This document shows, piece by piece, positions 1-9,278 of a DNA stretch of 64,000 nt. The notes under the pieces are model-generated. The model was not told the origin of the DNA. It was given only the letters and a program-made list of their open reading frames with translations, and did no database searches. The DNA lies in assembly GCF_013385425.1 (NCBI RefSeq), contig NZ_JACAQA010000006.1, forward strand, positions 62,001 to 126,000, given 5' to 3'. The position numbers and the translations under genes were made by a program. This DNA is from Pseudomonas gingeri (GTDB taxonomy: Bacteria; Pseudomonadota; Gammaproteobacteria; Pseudomonadales; Pseudomonadaceae). How positions within the stretch are numbered: the stretch's first letter is position 1; the number at the start of each line of letters is the position of its first letter.

Positions 1-2667
1 CGCCAGGACATCGGCGAAGTGCTGATCGACAGCGTTGAAGCCCAGGACGAAGCCCTGACCTTCATCCGCCAGGTGATGCCGCAGTACGCCAGCAAGATCA
101 AGCTGTATGAAGACAGCGTGCCACTGTTCAACCGTTTCCAGATCGAAAGCCAGATCGAGACCGCCTTCCAGCGCGTCGTCGAACTGCCTTCCGGCGGCTC
201 CATCGTCATCGATCCGACCGAAGCCCTGGTGTCCATCGACATCAACTCGGCGCGCGCCACCAAAGGCAGCGACATCGAAGAAACCGCGCTGCAGACCAAC
301 CTGGAAGCCGCTGAAGAAATCGCCCGTCAGTTGCGCCTGCGCGACATCGGCGGCCTGATCGTCATCGACTTCATCGACATGACCCCGGCCAAGAACCAGC
401 GCGCCGTGGAAGAAAAAGTCCGCGAGTGCCTGGAAGCCGACCGTGCCCGCGTACAAGTCGGCCGTATCTCGCGCTTCGGCCTGCTGGAAATGTCCCGTCA
501 GCGCCTGCGTCCGTCCCTGGGCGAAAGCAGCGGCATCGTCTGCCCGCGTTGCAACGGCACCGGCATCATCCGTGACGTCGAATCGCTGTCCCTGGCGATC
601 CTGCGCCTGATCGAAGAAGAAGCCCTGAAGGACCGCACCGCCGAAGTCCGCGCCCAGGTGCCGATCCCGGTTGCAGCCTTCCTGCTCAACGAAAAACGCA
701 ACTCGATCACCAAGATCGAACTGCGTACCCGTGCACGCATCGTGATCCTGCCGAACGATCACCTCGAGACGCCGCACTTCGAAGTGCAACGTCTGCGTGA
801 TGACAGCCCGGAAGCCCACACCAACCAGTCCAGCTACGAAATCGCCGCTGCCGCTGCCGAAGTGGAAGAAGTCCAGCCGGCCGCGGCCACCCGTACCTTG
901 GTTCGCCAGGAAGCGGCGGTCAAGACCGCTCCGGTCCGCGCCAACGCTCCGGTTCCGGCCGAAGAAGTCGCCGCTCCGGTTGCCGCACCCACACCGGTTA
1001 TCGCCGAGCCAAGCCTGTTCAAGGGCCTGGTGAAGTCGCTGGTCAGCCTGTTCGCCAGCAAGGAAGAGCCTGTTGCACCGGCCGTGGTTGAAAAACCGGC
1101 AGCCGAGCGTCCGGCCCGTAACGAAGAGCGTCGCAACGGTCGCCAGCAGAGCCGCAACCGTAACGGTCGCCGCGATGAAGAGCGCAAGCCGCGCGAAGAA
1201 CGTGCGCCACGTGAAGAACGTGCACCGCGCGAGCCGCGTGAAGAACGCGCCCCACGGGAAGAACGTGCGCCGCGTGAAGAGCGTGCGCCACGTGAAGTCC
1301 GCGAAGTGCGTGACGAAGCCCCGGCCGTAGCCCGCGAGGAACGTGCTCCACGTGCTCCGCGTGAAGAACGTGCACCGCGCGCCCCGCGTGAAGATCGCAA
1401 GCCACGTGGCGAGCGTGAAGAACGCGTGCGTGAACTGCGCGAGCCACTGGATGCCGCACCGGCCGTCGCCGCTGCTGCAACGGCTGCTGTAGTCGCTGAA
1501 GAGCGTCCAGCCCGTGCGCCACGTGAAGAACGTCAGCCGCGTGCACCGCGTGAAGAACGCCAACCGCGTGCCGAGCAACCTGCTGTTGCCGGTGAAGAAG
1601 AAGTGTTGCAGGGCGAAGAGCATCTGCAGGACGACGGCCAGGACAACGCCGAGGGTGGCGATCGTCCACGTCGCCGCTCCCGTGGTCAGCGTCGCCGCAG
1701 CAACCGTCGTGAGCGTCAACGTGATGCCAACGGCAACGTGATCGAAGGTTCGGAAGAAGGCAGCGAAGAGCACCATGAGCACGCTACCGGTGCCGAACTG
1801 GCTGCCGGCCTGGCCGTGACCGCCGCTGTCGCCAGCAGCGTGATCAGTGCTCCAGCCGAAGCCGAGGCGCATCAGCAGGCCGAACTGGCCACTGCCGCGA
1901 TCCAGGAAACCCCGGAGGTTGAAGCTCCGGTCGTTGAAGCCACCACCCCGGTGGAAGCGCCAGCGGTACCGGAAGTGGAAGTCGCCCCGGTTCGTGAAGC
2001 CGAGCCCGTGGTTGAAGCCGCCGTCGAGCCAGCGGTTGCCGCTGAACTGCCGGTATTCGTGGCACCTGAACCGGCCATCGAAACCGCGGTTGTCGAAGCA
2101 CCGGTTGTTGCAGCGCCAGTCGTTGAAGAACCTGTTGCTCCAGCCCCTGTCGTCGAAGCTCCGGTTGCGGAGCCCGCGCCAGAGCCGGCTCAGGAAGTCC
2201 AGGCCACGTTCCAATGGTCCGAGCCAGCCGTCGAAGCACCTCAGGCACCCGTGACCGAAACTGTGGTGGCTGAAGAGCCAGCCGTGGTTGCACAGCCAGA
2301 GCCTGCTCCGGTGGTTGCTCCAGTCGTGGCTGAAGTCGCTGCACCGGTTGCCGAGGCGGCTCCGGCCAGCGCCCTGACCAGCAACGGTCGCGCTCCGAAC
2401 GATCCGCGTGAAGTGCGTCGTCGCAAGCGTGAAGAAGAGCGCCTGGCTCAGGAAGCTGCCGAACGTGCCGCTGCTGCCCCCGCAGTAGAAGCCGTGGTCG
2501 CTGCCGAACCGACGCCTGCGCCTGAAGCGGCTCCAGCGGAGTTCGTGCCGACTGAAAGCGGAGCGGCTGCACCGACCATCGACGAAAACCTGCAGTCCGT
2601 CGAAGAAGTGGTTGAACATAACCACAAGGCCCAGGAAGAAGCCCACGAGCCTAAACCCCTCGCCTGA
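1..2667 (+). CDS. rne: Ribonuclease E, 3' part (5' end outside window)
   Basis: The reading frame is open from base 1, so the start lies upstream; by comparison with E. coli RNase E roughly the first 220 residues (S1 domain region) are missing. RNase E is the essential endonuclease of the RNA degradosome. Visible catalytic-half landmarks are the Mg-binding aspartates in [10 protein letters not shown] and IDFIDM, and the Zn-link motif CPRCNGTG. The C-terminal half is a long disordered scaffold: an Arg-rich part, seven EERAPR repeats, a Glu/Ala/Val/Pro-rich stretch, and near the end an NDPRE motif followed by a basic RRRKREEER segment. Such NDPR and REER-type elements are described for Pseudomonas RNase E as short RNA- or protein-binding motifs. 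A strong terminator follows 15 bases after the stop. Confidence 0.97.
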   Translation, partial: RQDIGEVLIDSVEAQDEALTFIRQVMPQYASKIKLYEDSVPLFNRFQIESQIETAFQRVVELPSGGSIVIDPTEALVSIDINSARATKGSDIEETALQTNLEAAEEIARQLRLRDIGGLIVIDFIDMTPAKNQRAVEEKVRECLEADRARVQVGRISRFGLLEMSRQRLRPSLGESSGIVCPRCNGTGIIRDVESLSLAILRLIEEEALKDRTAEVRAQVPIPVAAFLLNEKRNSITKIELRTRARIVILPNDHLETPHFEVQRLRDDSPEAHTNQSSYEIAAAAAEVEEVQPAAATRTLVRQEAAVKTAPVRANAPVPAEEVAAPVAAPTPVIAEPSLFKGLVKSLVSLFASKEEPVAPAVVEKPAAERPARNEERRNGRQQSRNRNGRRDEERKPREERAPREERAPREPREERAPREERAPREERAPREVREVRDEAPAVAREERAPRAPREERAPRAPREDRKPRGEREERVRELREPLDAAPAVAAAATAAVVAEERPARAPREERQPRAPREERQPRAEQPAVAGEEEVLQGEEHLQDDGQDNAEGGDRPRRRSRGQRRRSNRRERQRDANGNVIEGSEEGSEEHHEHATGAELAAGLAVTAAVASSVISAPAEAEAHQQAELATAAIQETPEVEAPVVEATTPVEAPAVPEVEVAPVREAEPVVEAAVEPAVAAELPVFVAPEPAIETAVVEAPVVAAPVVEEPVAPAPVVEAPVAEPAPEPAQEVQATFQWSEPAVEAPQAPVTETVVAEEPAVVAQPEPAPVVAPVVAEVAAPVAEAAPASALTSNGRAPNDPREVRRRKREEERLAQEAAERAAAAPAVEAVVAAEPTPAPEAAPAEFVPTESGAAAPTIDENLQSVEEVVEHNHKAQEEAHEPKPLA
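1174..1572 (+). repeat. EERAPR-coding tandem repeat inside rne
   Basis: Degenerate 18-base units coding for REERAP(R) recur here, seven times between about 1185 and 1375, with related RAPREERQP units near 1515-1570. They give RNase E an alternating Glu-Glu/Arg low-complexity tract. Because the DNA units are similar, copy number may vary between strains through slippage or recombination. Confidence 0.85.
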
Positions 2668-2682
2668 CTCTGACGGCTGTTG

Positions 2683-2721
2683 AAAAGCCCCGCCTGCAGC
2701 GATGCAGGCGGGGCTTTTTTT
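2683..2721 (+). terminator. Rho-independent terminator of rne
   Basis: GCCCCGCCTGC and GCAGGCGGGGC form an 11-bp GC stem with a loop of about six bases, directly followed by seven T. The stop codon of rne is at 2665-2667. Confidence 0.95.
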
Positions 2722-2871
2722 GTCCACCATTCATAGCCCACCTCCTTTCCTGCCTGAAGATCCAGCCGCCATGCAGCAAGGAAAAGCCCTACATCACAAA
2801 CTGAAGCCCACTGACTGACTCCCGCTTTTCGTCGGCGCACAGTCAGCCTCTCAGGGACGGGTGAGAGGGCA

Positions 2872-4998
2872 ATGTTCATGAAGAACGCAAACAAGAGGCT
2901 GGCCTGGTGCTTTCCTTTCAAGGTTGCAGGTGCTCGCAGCCGGGAAGTCGCGGACCCGCAAACCTGCTACGACGCCCTGGCCAAAGCCACGGGCGGCACC
3001 TACCCGCTGGGGCAAGGCGGCCTCTGGCATGGCGGGGTGCATTTCGACAAGAACACGGCGGCGCTCCTCGACCAGGAGGCCGTACGGTGCATTGCCGATG
3101 GCGAAGTCATTGCCTACCGCATCGATCAGGCCTACCCCACCTCCCCCAAGGCCAACGGCGAGCCGGCGGCCTATTCAACGGGGTTCGTGCTGATCAAGCA
3201 TTGCCTGAGCCTTCCCGGCCAGCCGTACAGCGCAATCTCCCCGCTGCCGCCACAGTCGCTGACGTTCTACAGCCTCTATATGCATTTACTCAGTTGGGAG
3301 CACTACCAGCGCGACCCCGGCAGAGCCAGGCCGGCTTTCTGGATGGAAGAACCTCAAGCCAAGGCCCGGGTCATCTCTCTCGATACTCCGTTCGCCATCA
3401 AGGCTGGAGCACTGATCGGTCATCCCGGCATCTTCAGTACACCCAGTCATGGGGATGGCCAAGGCCTGCTGCATCTGGAAGTCTTCAGTTGCGACGATGT
3501 GCCGGCCTTTATCGAAAAGAGTCGCGCCTATGCCGCCAGCCTCCCCGAGAGTGAAAGAAGCCTGGCCCGCATCAGTAGAATCGCCAGTGCTCTGGTGCCA
3601 CACACTCCTGATATCAACGCCAGTCACCCGCCGAAGATGGCAAAACGCAGCCTGCGGACGCTCCCGGGCCTGATCCTGCCACGGGTGGTCCTCGATAACC
3701 TGCCGTCCGATCACCGGATCCGCGACACCTTTGCCCTGCCCGGCCTGAAGCCCTACACCCAGCACTGGTGGCACCTCAAGAACCGCATGGCCGATGCCAG
3801 TGGCCAGCGTGTCAGCGGCTGGCTGGGCGAGAGTGCGCTGTTCTTCGACGACTACAGCCCGTGGGATTGGGCCGGCTTTGATTGCCTGCGCGAAACGACC
3901 TGCCATAGCGAACAGCTGGCCTGTCACTTCCAGGCCATGGAGTTGTTCAGCAAGGCACAACAGGCCGACTACGACTTGCAGGTGCACAAGGCGAACAACG
4001 GCCCGATCAAGACCCGACTGCGCCAGATTATCCAGGGCAACGCTGATTCCATCGCGGTCAGCCCGCTGCTGACACCAAAGCGAATTCGCGCCGCGCTGGA
4101 CAATCCCCATCACGCCCAAGCCATTTCGCAGTTGATTGTTCATTATGAAAGCGAGTGGTTCTGGAACCCCGCCAAATGGAATGAGCTGGATCACCTGCTA
4201 CGACACAGTGACAGCGAACCCAATAAACGCTGGGAGCAGGAGAAAAAGCGGATTCAGAAACTGTCCTGGTGGGCCGAGTTGGCGGGAAAGCATGGGATCA
4301 ATCCGGACGGGAAAGCCTGGTACTTTCATCCCATCGGGTTATTGGCAAACTTTGTGGTCATCGAAGATGAAAACGACCTCAAGTGGCTCACGGTGGAGCG
4401 AGGACAGCTGACGTTTGACGTGGAAGGTAATGATATTGATGATCCTGCCCATCCGCTGCATATCTACTTCAGTCGCAAGGTGCACTGGCCGGGTGGGGCA
4501 TCGGGAATAACCATTGGTCGCGGGTATGATCTGGGACAGAACAAAAATGCCGAAGCCGATCTGGCGGCGGCCAATATTCCTGAGCCGTTGTATAGCTGGT
4601 TGATTGGCGCCAAAGGGCTTCATGGTCAGGCGGCAAGAAACTATCTCAAGGCTGCCAGCCTGGAGATAAAGAGGTTTTCCATATCCAGAAAGCAACAGCA
4701 TGATTTATTCATCCCAGTCTATGAATTCATGAAGAGCGAAGTTATCCGAATTTCAGAGAAGCTTTCCAAAAATCGCGAATATGGAGCCCTGGACTGGGAC
4801 ACAATAGAAAAAAAAATTCAGGATCTGATAGTCGACTTAAGATACAGAGGAGACTACGACGCTGACGCCAGACTCCTATTGCAAAGGCACTTTGTAGAAA
4901 ACGATCTCCCAAGGTTATTGAACATCATGAGCAACCGCTTGAATTGGCCTAACGTACCATCCGACAGGTTCAACAGACGTATAAGGCATTTGAGGTAA
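2872..4998 (+). CDS. Putative bifunctional peptidoglycan hydrolase toxin (M23-like N-terminus, pesticin/lysozyme-like C-terminus)
   Basis: 708 residues without a signal peptide or membrane segment. Residues 45-210 resemble a metallo-endopeptidase of the M23/LytM type: a WHGGVH segment (H53, H57), FYSLYMHL (H138) and LLHLEVF (H201). Residues about 505-708 match the pesticin-type lysozyme domain: GITIGRGYD contains Thr547 and Asp553, six apart like pesticin Thr201 and Asp207, and Glu518 is a candidate general acid. The middle part has an SH3-like SGWLGE segment and a Trp-rich helical region. The pattern of a cytoplasmic protein with two wall-degrading domains, followed 4 bases later by a small exported protein, suits a type VI secretion effector; it recalls the Aeromonas effector TseP, but homology is not tested. 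No VgrG, PAAR or Hcp gene is near. The 3' part is clearly AT-richer than its surroundings. The in-frame ATG at 2878 is 9 bases from the GAGG at 2865-2868 and may be the true start. Confidence 0.7.
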   Translation: MFMKNANKRLAWCFPFKVAGARSREVADPQTCYDALAKATGGTYPLGQGGLWHGGVHFDKNTAALLDQEAVRCIADGEVIAYRIDQAYPTSPKANGEPAAYSTGFVLIKHCLSLPGQPYSAISPLPPQSLTFYSLYMHLLSWEHYQRDPGRARPAFWMEEPQAKARVISLDTPFAIKAGALIGHPGIFSTPSHGDGQGLLHLEVFSCDDVPAFIEKSRAYAASLPESERSLARISRIASALVPHTPDINASHPPKMAKRSLRTLPGLILPRVVLDNLPSDHRIRDTFALPGLKPYTQHWWHLKNRMADASGQRVSGWLGESALFFDDYSPWDWAGFDCLRETTCHSEQLACHFQAMELFSKAQQADYDLQVHKANNGPIKTRLRQIIQGNADSIAVSPLLTPKRIRAALDNPHHAQAISQLIVHYESEWFWNPAKWNELDHLLRHSDSEPNKRWEQEKKRIQKLSWWAELAGKHGINPDGKAWYFHPIGLLANFVVIEDENDLKWLTVERGQLTFDVEGNDIDDPAHPLHIYFSRKVHWPGGASGITIGRGYDLGQNKNAEADLAAANIPEPLYSWLIGAKGLHGQAARNYLKAASLEIKRFSISRKQQHDLFIPVYEFMKSEVIRISEKLSKNREYGALDWDTIEKKIQDLIVDLRYRGDYDADARLLLQRHFVENDLPRLLNIMSNRLNWPNVPSDRFNRRIRHLR

Positions 4999-5002
4999 CT
5001 TT

Positions 5003-5404
5003 ATGAAAAAAATAACAGCGTTAGTACTTCTCTACACAGCAAGCACAATGGCCGAAGAAATCAGCTACAGATCAATCTTCGAAGTGGACTCCAGGCGCTT
5101 TGGAAGCACAGTCGCACGCTACTTGATAAGTCGCGACAATTACCCCTGCTTGAATGTAGAAATTTTAGATCCTGATAAAAACTGGAGCATTTCCTCAAGG
5201 AAAAAATTCTGTAGTTTTGAGGGAAAATCCTTAAGAGCCGACTTTACCGATGCCGACTTCGAAAATATAAAATTCTCGAAAAGTGGAATAGAAACAACAC
5301 TTTCAATTACCCCACGTGCGTTGACAGGGGAGGAACGCTTTATCTGCTTGATTCCCATAGAGGGGAATCGCATAGGAAACCTTAGCTGTAGCCGCCAGGA
5401 GTAA
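5003..5404 (+). CDS. Putative periplasmic immunity protein for the upstream hydrolase
   Basis: 133 residues. The first ~17 residues (MKK, then a hydrophobic run ending ...STMA|EE) look like a Sec signal peptide, so the mature protein should be periplasmic. Four cysteines (in NYPC, KFCS, FICL, LSCS) could form two disulfides. The gene starts 4 bases after the toxin stop, and its ribosome site TGAGG (4991-4995) lies in the last toxin codons, which implies coupled translation. I do not recognise the family. The immunity role is inferred from position, size, export and the periplasmic target expected for a peptidoglycan-cleaving toxin. Base composition is AT-rich (24 G+C in the 60 bases from 5221), unlike the neighbours. 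The last 23 bases overlap the 3' end of the convergent nucleotidyltransferase gene. Confidence 0.6.
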   Translation: MKKITALVLLYTASTMAEEISYRSIFEVDSRRFGSTVARYLISRDNYPCLNVEILDPDKNWSISSRKKFCSFEGKSLRADFTDADFENIKFSKSGIETTLSITPRALTGEERFICLIPIEGNRIGNLSCSRQE

Positions 5405-5981
5405 GCATTGCCGGTACATCTACATCCCAAAGCACACCAGGATCTTCGACAGAAACCTCTCGCACTTTACCCTCCGCAAACAGCGGCTTGGCCCCGCGAT
5501 CTCCCGACAAACCCATCAGGGCCGGTCCAAACGAACGCCCGAATCCCACCGGATGCCCATACTCACCTCGAAAAACCGGCACGAAAACTCCATCGCCTTC
5601 AATCCCTGCCATCACCCGTGCAATCGTCCCCGGCAGGATAAACGGCATATCCCCCAGCACCACCAGCCAGCCCGCCGATTCGGCCGTCGCCGTCACTGCA
5701 GCGGCGAGACTGTCGCCCATGCCCGTCGACTCGATCAGCAGCACCCGGCAGCCATACACCTGCGCCAGACGAATGACCTCCAAGCGATCCGCCGTCGTCG
5801 CCAATAACCGGGTTCCAAGCCCCTGCGGCAAACTCAGCAGCACATGCTCCAACACAGCCCGCTCGACACCATCACGCCCAACACAGCGCGCCAGCAACTT
5901 GTCCTGATCGGCCCCCGCCGCCTGTCGAAAACGACTGCCCTGCCCCGCCGCCAGGACAATAGCCGCGATCTCCTCACTCAC
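5382..5981 (-). CDS. MobA/MocA-family nucleotidyltransferase (molybdenum cofactor cytidylyl/guanylyltransferase type)
   Basis: 199 residues. The N-terminus IAAIVLAAGQGSRF is the nucleotide-binding signature of MobA/MocA-type NTP transferases, followed by a DKLL segment and the metal-binding LGDMPFI motif. MocA-type enzymes attach CMP to molybdopterin for xanthine-dehydrogenase-family enzymes, which fits its place as the last gene of a molybdenum hydroxylase operon. The GTG start at 5981 overlaps the end of xdhC by 8 bases. Whether it uses CTP or GTP cannot be read from the sequence. Confidence 0.85.
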   Translation of the reverse strand: MSEEIAAIVLAAGQGSRFRQAAGADQDKLLARCVGRDGVERAVLEHVLLSLPQGLGTRLLATTADRLEVIRLAQVYGCRVLLIESTGMGDSLAAAVTATAESAGWLVVLGDMPFILPGTIARVMAGIEGDGVFVPVFRGEYGHPVGFGRSFGPALMGLSGDRGAKPLFAEGKVREVSVEDPGVLWDVDVPAMLTPGGYS

Positions 5982-6960
5982 TGGCCGCCAGCTCCGGCTT
6001 TTTCTGCCGTAACTCGACGCCGTTCTTGATCGCGACGACTTCCGCCATCAAGGACAAGGCAATCTCCGCCGGTGTATGGCTGCCGATATGCAGGCCAATC
6101 GGACCATGCAGGCGAGCAATGGCCTCCGCACTCAAGCCCAACACCGCCAGATTATCTCGGCGCTTCTGGCTATTGACCCGCGAGCCCAGCGCACCGATAT
6201 AAAACGCCCGGGAATTCAGCGCCGTCAGCAGCGCCATATCGTCAAGCCGGGGGTCATGGGTCAGGGCGACGATCGCCGTGCGTTCGTCGGTCTGGATATT
6301 CAGCACCGCCTCATCGGGCATGCCCGGTACAAAACGCCCGTGCTGTTCTTCCCAGCCGTAGACGAACTCCTTGCGTGGATCGCAGATCAAGACTTCGAAA
6401 TCCAGCAACCGGGCCATTTCCGCCACGTAGCGCGACAACTGACCGGCACCGATCAGCAGCAAGCGCCAGCGCGGACCGTAGATCGCCCGCAAGCGCTCAC
6501 CGTCAAAACTCAGGGTGTCGCTCTTGCCCGCGTTGCTCAAGGTCACTTCGCCGGTGGCCAGGTTCAGCTCCCGAGCGACAATCTCATGGGCCTCGCAGCG
6601 CGCCAGCAACTGCGCCACCCAACCCGGATCGCCTACCCGCTCCTCGGTCAGGCGCAAAGTCCCACCACAGGGCAGGCCAAAACGCGCCGCCTCGTCACGG
6701 CTCACGCCATAGGTCACCAGTTGCACCGGCGGCCCGTCTTCCGACAGGCGTCCATCCTGCAAACGCTGGATCAGGTCATCCTCGATGCAGCCTCCGGACA
6801 CCGAGCCGATCACCACGCCATCCTCGCGCAAGGCCAGCATCGCCCCCGGCGGCCGTGGCGCACTGCCCCAGGTCTGGACCACGCTGTAGAGCACCACCCG
6901 CTGCCCCGCGCGACGCCATTGCAGGACACTGCGCAGGACATTCAGATCGACACTGTCCAT
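5974..6960 (-). CDS. xdhC: XdhC-family molybdenum cofactor insertion protein
   Basis: 328 residues, starting MDSVDLNVL. XdhC proteins bind molybdenum cofactor, assist sulfuration and deliver it to xanthine-dehydrogenase-type enzymes. The N-terminal XdhC/CoxI domain shows GSAPRPPGAMLA and GSVSGGCIEDDL; the C-terminal half has a Rossmann-like LLIGAGQLSRYVAEMA segment and ends with HGPIGLHIGSHTPAEIALS, typical of the family. The ATG overlaps the stop of the large-subunit gene by one base (TGATG), so translation is probably coupled. An upstream extension to 7050 is open but lies inside the previous gene and is rejected. Confidence 0.9.
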   Translation of the reverse strand: MDSVDLNVLRSVLQWRRAGQRVVLYSVVQTWGSAPRPPGAMLALREDGVVIGSVSGGCIEDDLIQRLQDGRLSEDGPPVQLVTYGVSRDEAARFGLPCGGTLRLTEERVGDPGWVAQLLARCEAHEIVARELNLATGEVTLSNAGKSDTLSFDGERLRAIYGPRWRLLLIGAGQLSRYVAEMARLLDFEVLICDPRKEFVYGWEEQHGRFVPGMPDEAVLNIQTDERTAIVALTHDPRLDDMALLTALNSRAFYIGALGSRVNSQKRRDNLAVLGLSAEAIARLHGPIGLHIGSHTPAEIALSLMAEVVAIKNGVELRQKKPELAASE

Positions 6961-9278
6961 CAGGCTTTCACCTGGTTCCAGCCTTGCAGCTGGTAACGCA
7001 CCGGCAGGTTGCGGATACGCTTGCCGGTGGCGGCAAAGATCGCGTTGCACAGCGCCGGCGCAATCGGTGGCACGCCCGGCTCACCGACACCGCCCAACGG
7101 CACCTCGCCCGGTGGCGTGACCAGATGCACCGCCACCTCCTTCGGCGCCAGGGACATGCGCGCCACTTCGTACATATGGAAATTGTCCTGCTGGACCTTG
7201 CCCTCCTTGAAGCTGATCTCGCCCAGCACGGCGTTGCCCAGGCCCATGACGCAGGCCCCTTCGAACTGCGAGCGGATCCGCTCCGGGTTGATCTGCGGAC
7301 CGCAGTCCACGGCGATATCGGCCTTGTGCACGATCAAGCTGCCGTCATCCTTGACCTCCACCTCGATCACCGCGGCCACGTAGGTGACAAAGCTGTAATG
7401 CACCGCCAGCCCCAGGCCACGCCCCGGCGGCAACTTGCGCCCCCAGCCGGCGGCCTTGGTCGCGGTTTCCAGGACTGCGCGCATACGCCCGGTATCGATG
7501 GGATAACGCTCGGGGGACTCACCGTAGTTCCATTGATCGCTCAGGGTACGCGGGTCGATCTGGCGATCCGGCGCCAGCAACTTGAGCTGATAGGCCAGTG
7601 GATCCTGGCCGGCTTTATGGGCCAGTTCATCGACAAAACTCTGGATGGCGAAACCATGGGGGATATTCGATACCGAACGGTACCAGCCCACCCGCGTATG
7701 CACCTTGGCCTCCGGGTTTTCCAGGCGCACGTTGGGAATGTTGTAGGCCATGTTGGTAAAGCCCATGCCCAGTTCAAAGGCGCCCTCGTTGTTCATATTG
7801 GGCGCGAACAGTGCCGTGATACTCGGTGCCACGGTGCGGTGCAGCCAACCGGACGGCGTGCCATCCTTGTTCAGGCTGGCCCGCAGGTATTCCGCCGACA
7901 CGGTGTGGAAATACGAATAGTGGATATCGTCCTCGCGGGTCCACTGCACGCGCACGGCCTGGCCCGGCATTGCCTTGGCAAGAATGGCCGCCTCGATGAT
8001 GTAGTCAGGCTTGGACTTGCGCCCGAAACCGCCGCCGAGCAGGGTCACGTTGACCGTCACCTGGTCGAAGCCGATCCCCAGGCGCTCGGCGATCCGCTCG
8101 CGGGTCACCTGGGGTGCCTGGGTCGGCGCCCAGGCTTCGCAGTGGCCGTCGTTGAAACGGGCGATGGCAACCATCGGTTCCATCGGCGACTGGGCCAGGT
8201 GCGGCAGGTAATAACCGGCTTCGAACTGGCTGTCGGCGCGTTTCAGGGCCTCCTCGACATTGCCGGTATCGCGCACCACCTTGCCCGGCTGGCGTGCCGA
8301 GGCTTCCAGTTCCTGGCGGTAGGCAATCGAGTCATAACCGGCATTGACGCCGTCATCCCAGACGATCATCAGCGCGTCGCGGCCCTTGATCGCCGCCCAG
8401 GTATTGCTGGCAATCACCGCCACACCACCCAGCGGCTGGAACTCGGAAGGCAACGGACGACTTTCGATTTCCACGACCTTGAGCACGCCCGGGACCTTCA
8501 GCGCGGCGCTGGCATCAAAGGATTTGACCTTGCCGCCGTACACTCGAGGACGAGCTACAGTGGCGTAGACGGTGCCTTCAAAATGCACATCGGCACCGTA
8601 CAACGCTCGGCCATTGACGATATCCGCGCCGTCGATGGCCCGGAACGCTTCCTTGCCGATATAGCGGAATTCCGACGCTTGCTTGAGCTTCAGGCTGTCG
8701 CGGGCAGGAACGGCCAGTGCGGCGGCGGCGGCCGCCAGGGCACCGTAACCGAGCTCGCGCCCGCTCGGGCTGTGGATAACCTTGTGCAGCTGCGCCCGGC
8801 ATTCCGCCACCGGGACTTTCCACTGCGCGGCCGCCGCCTGTTCGAGCATGGTCCGGGCCGCCGCGCCGCAACGCCGCATCGGTTCGTACCAGTGGCGCAT
8901 GCTGCGGGAACCGTCGGTGTCCTGGTTGCCGAAACGCACCTCGTCGCCCGGCGCCTGCTTGACCTTGACCCTTGCCCAGTCGGCCTCAAGCTCGTCCGCC
9001 ACCACCATGCTCAGGCTGGTGCGCACGCCCTGGCCCATCTCGGCGCGGTTGCAGATCACCGTCACACTGCCATCGGCCTCGATACTCACATAGACCTTGG
9101 GATCATCGACCCAGCCATTGGGCATATGGTCGGCCCCATATTTCTGCTCGCCTTCGGCAAAGGCCTCGGGCAGGCCCCAGCTTGCCGCCAGGACCAGTGC
9201 ACCGGTGGCGCCGACACCCTTGAGAAAGCCACGCCGGCTGAGATTGCTCAGGACGAAATCGTTCAGGGACGGGTTCAT
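6960..9278 (-). CDS. Molybdenum hydroxylase large (molybdopterin-binding) subunit, isoquinoline 1-oxidoreductase beta type
   Basis: 772 residues. The N-terminus carries a twin-arginine signal (SRRGFLKGVGATG then a hydrophobic run), so the folded enzyme is probably exported to the periplasm. GGGFGRK and GGVGEPGVPP (with the family's catalytic Glu) mark a xanthine-oxidase-family molybdopterin subunit; the Tat signal and split arrangement match IorB-like aldehyde or isoquinoline oxidoreductases. It forms a complex with the 2Fe-2S subunit encoded just upstream (4-base overlap). The substrate is unknown; no cytochrome c subunit gene, often present in this group, is seen here. A 979-codon open frame on the opposite strand is a shadow. 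Confidence 0.9.
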   Translation of the reverse strand: MNPSLNDFVLSNLSRRGFLKGVGATGALVLAASWGLPEAFAEGEQKYGADHMPNGWVDDPKVYVSIEADGSVTVICNRAEMGQGVRTSLSMVVADELEADWARVKVKQAPGDEVRFGNQDTDGSRSMRHWYEPMRRCGAAARTMLEQAAAAQWKVPVAECRAQLHKVIHSPSGRELGYGALAAAAAALAVPARDSLKLKQASEFRYIGKEAFRAIDGADIVNGRALYGADVHFEGTVYATVARPRVYGGKVKSFDASAALKVPGVLKVVEIESRPLPSEFQPLGGVAVIASNTWAAIKGRDALMIVWDDGVNAGYDSIAYRQELEASARQPGKVVRDTGNVEEALKRADSQFEAGYYLPHLAQSPMEPMVAIARFNDGHCEAWAPTQAPQVTRERIAERLGIGFDQVTVNVTLLGGGFGRKSKPDYIIEAAILAKAMPGQAVRVQWTREDDIHYSYFHTVSAEYLRASLNKDGTPSGWLHRTVAPSITALFAPNMNNEGAFELGMGFTNMAYNIPNVRLENPEAKVHTRVGWYRSVSNIPHGFAIQSFVDELAHKAGQDPLAYQLKLLAPDRQIDPRTLSDQWNYGESPERYPIDTGRMRAVLETATKAAGWGRKLPPGRGLGLAVHYSFVTYVAAVIEVEVKDDGSLIVHKADIAVDCGPQINPERIRSQFEGACVMGLGNAVLGEISFKEGKVQQDNFHMYEVARMSLAPKEVAVHLVTPPGEVPLGGVGEPGVPPIAPALCNAIFAATGKRIRNLPVRYQLQGWNQVKA

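Noticed and set aside
834..1400. Arg/Ser/Gly-rich minus-strand frame opposite rne
   Set aside because: It is the complement of the EERAPR repeat region and its composition follows from the repeat.
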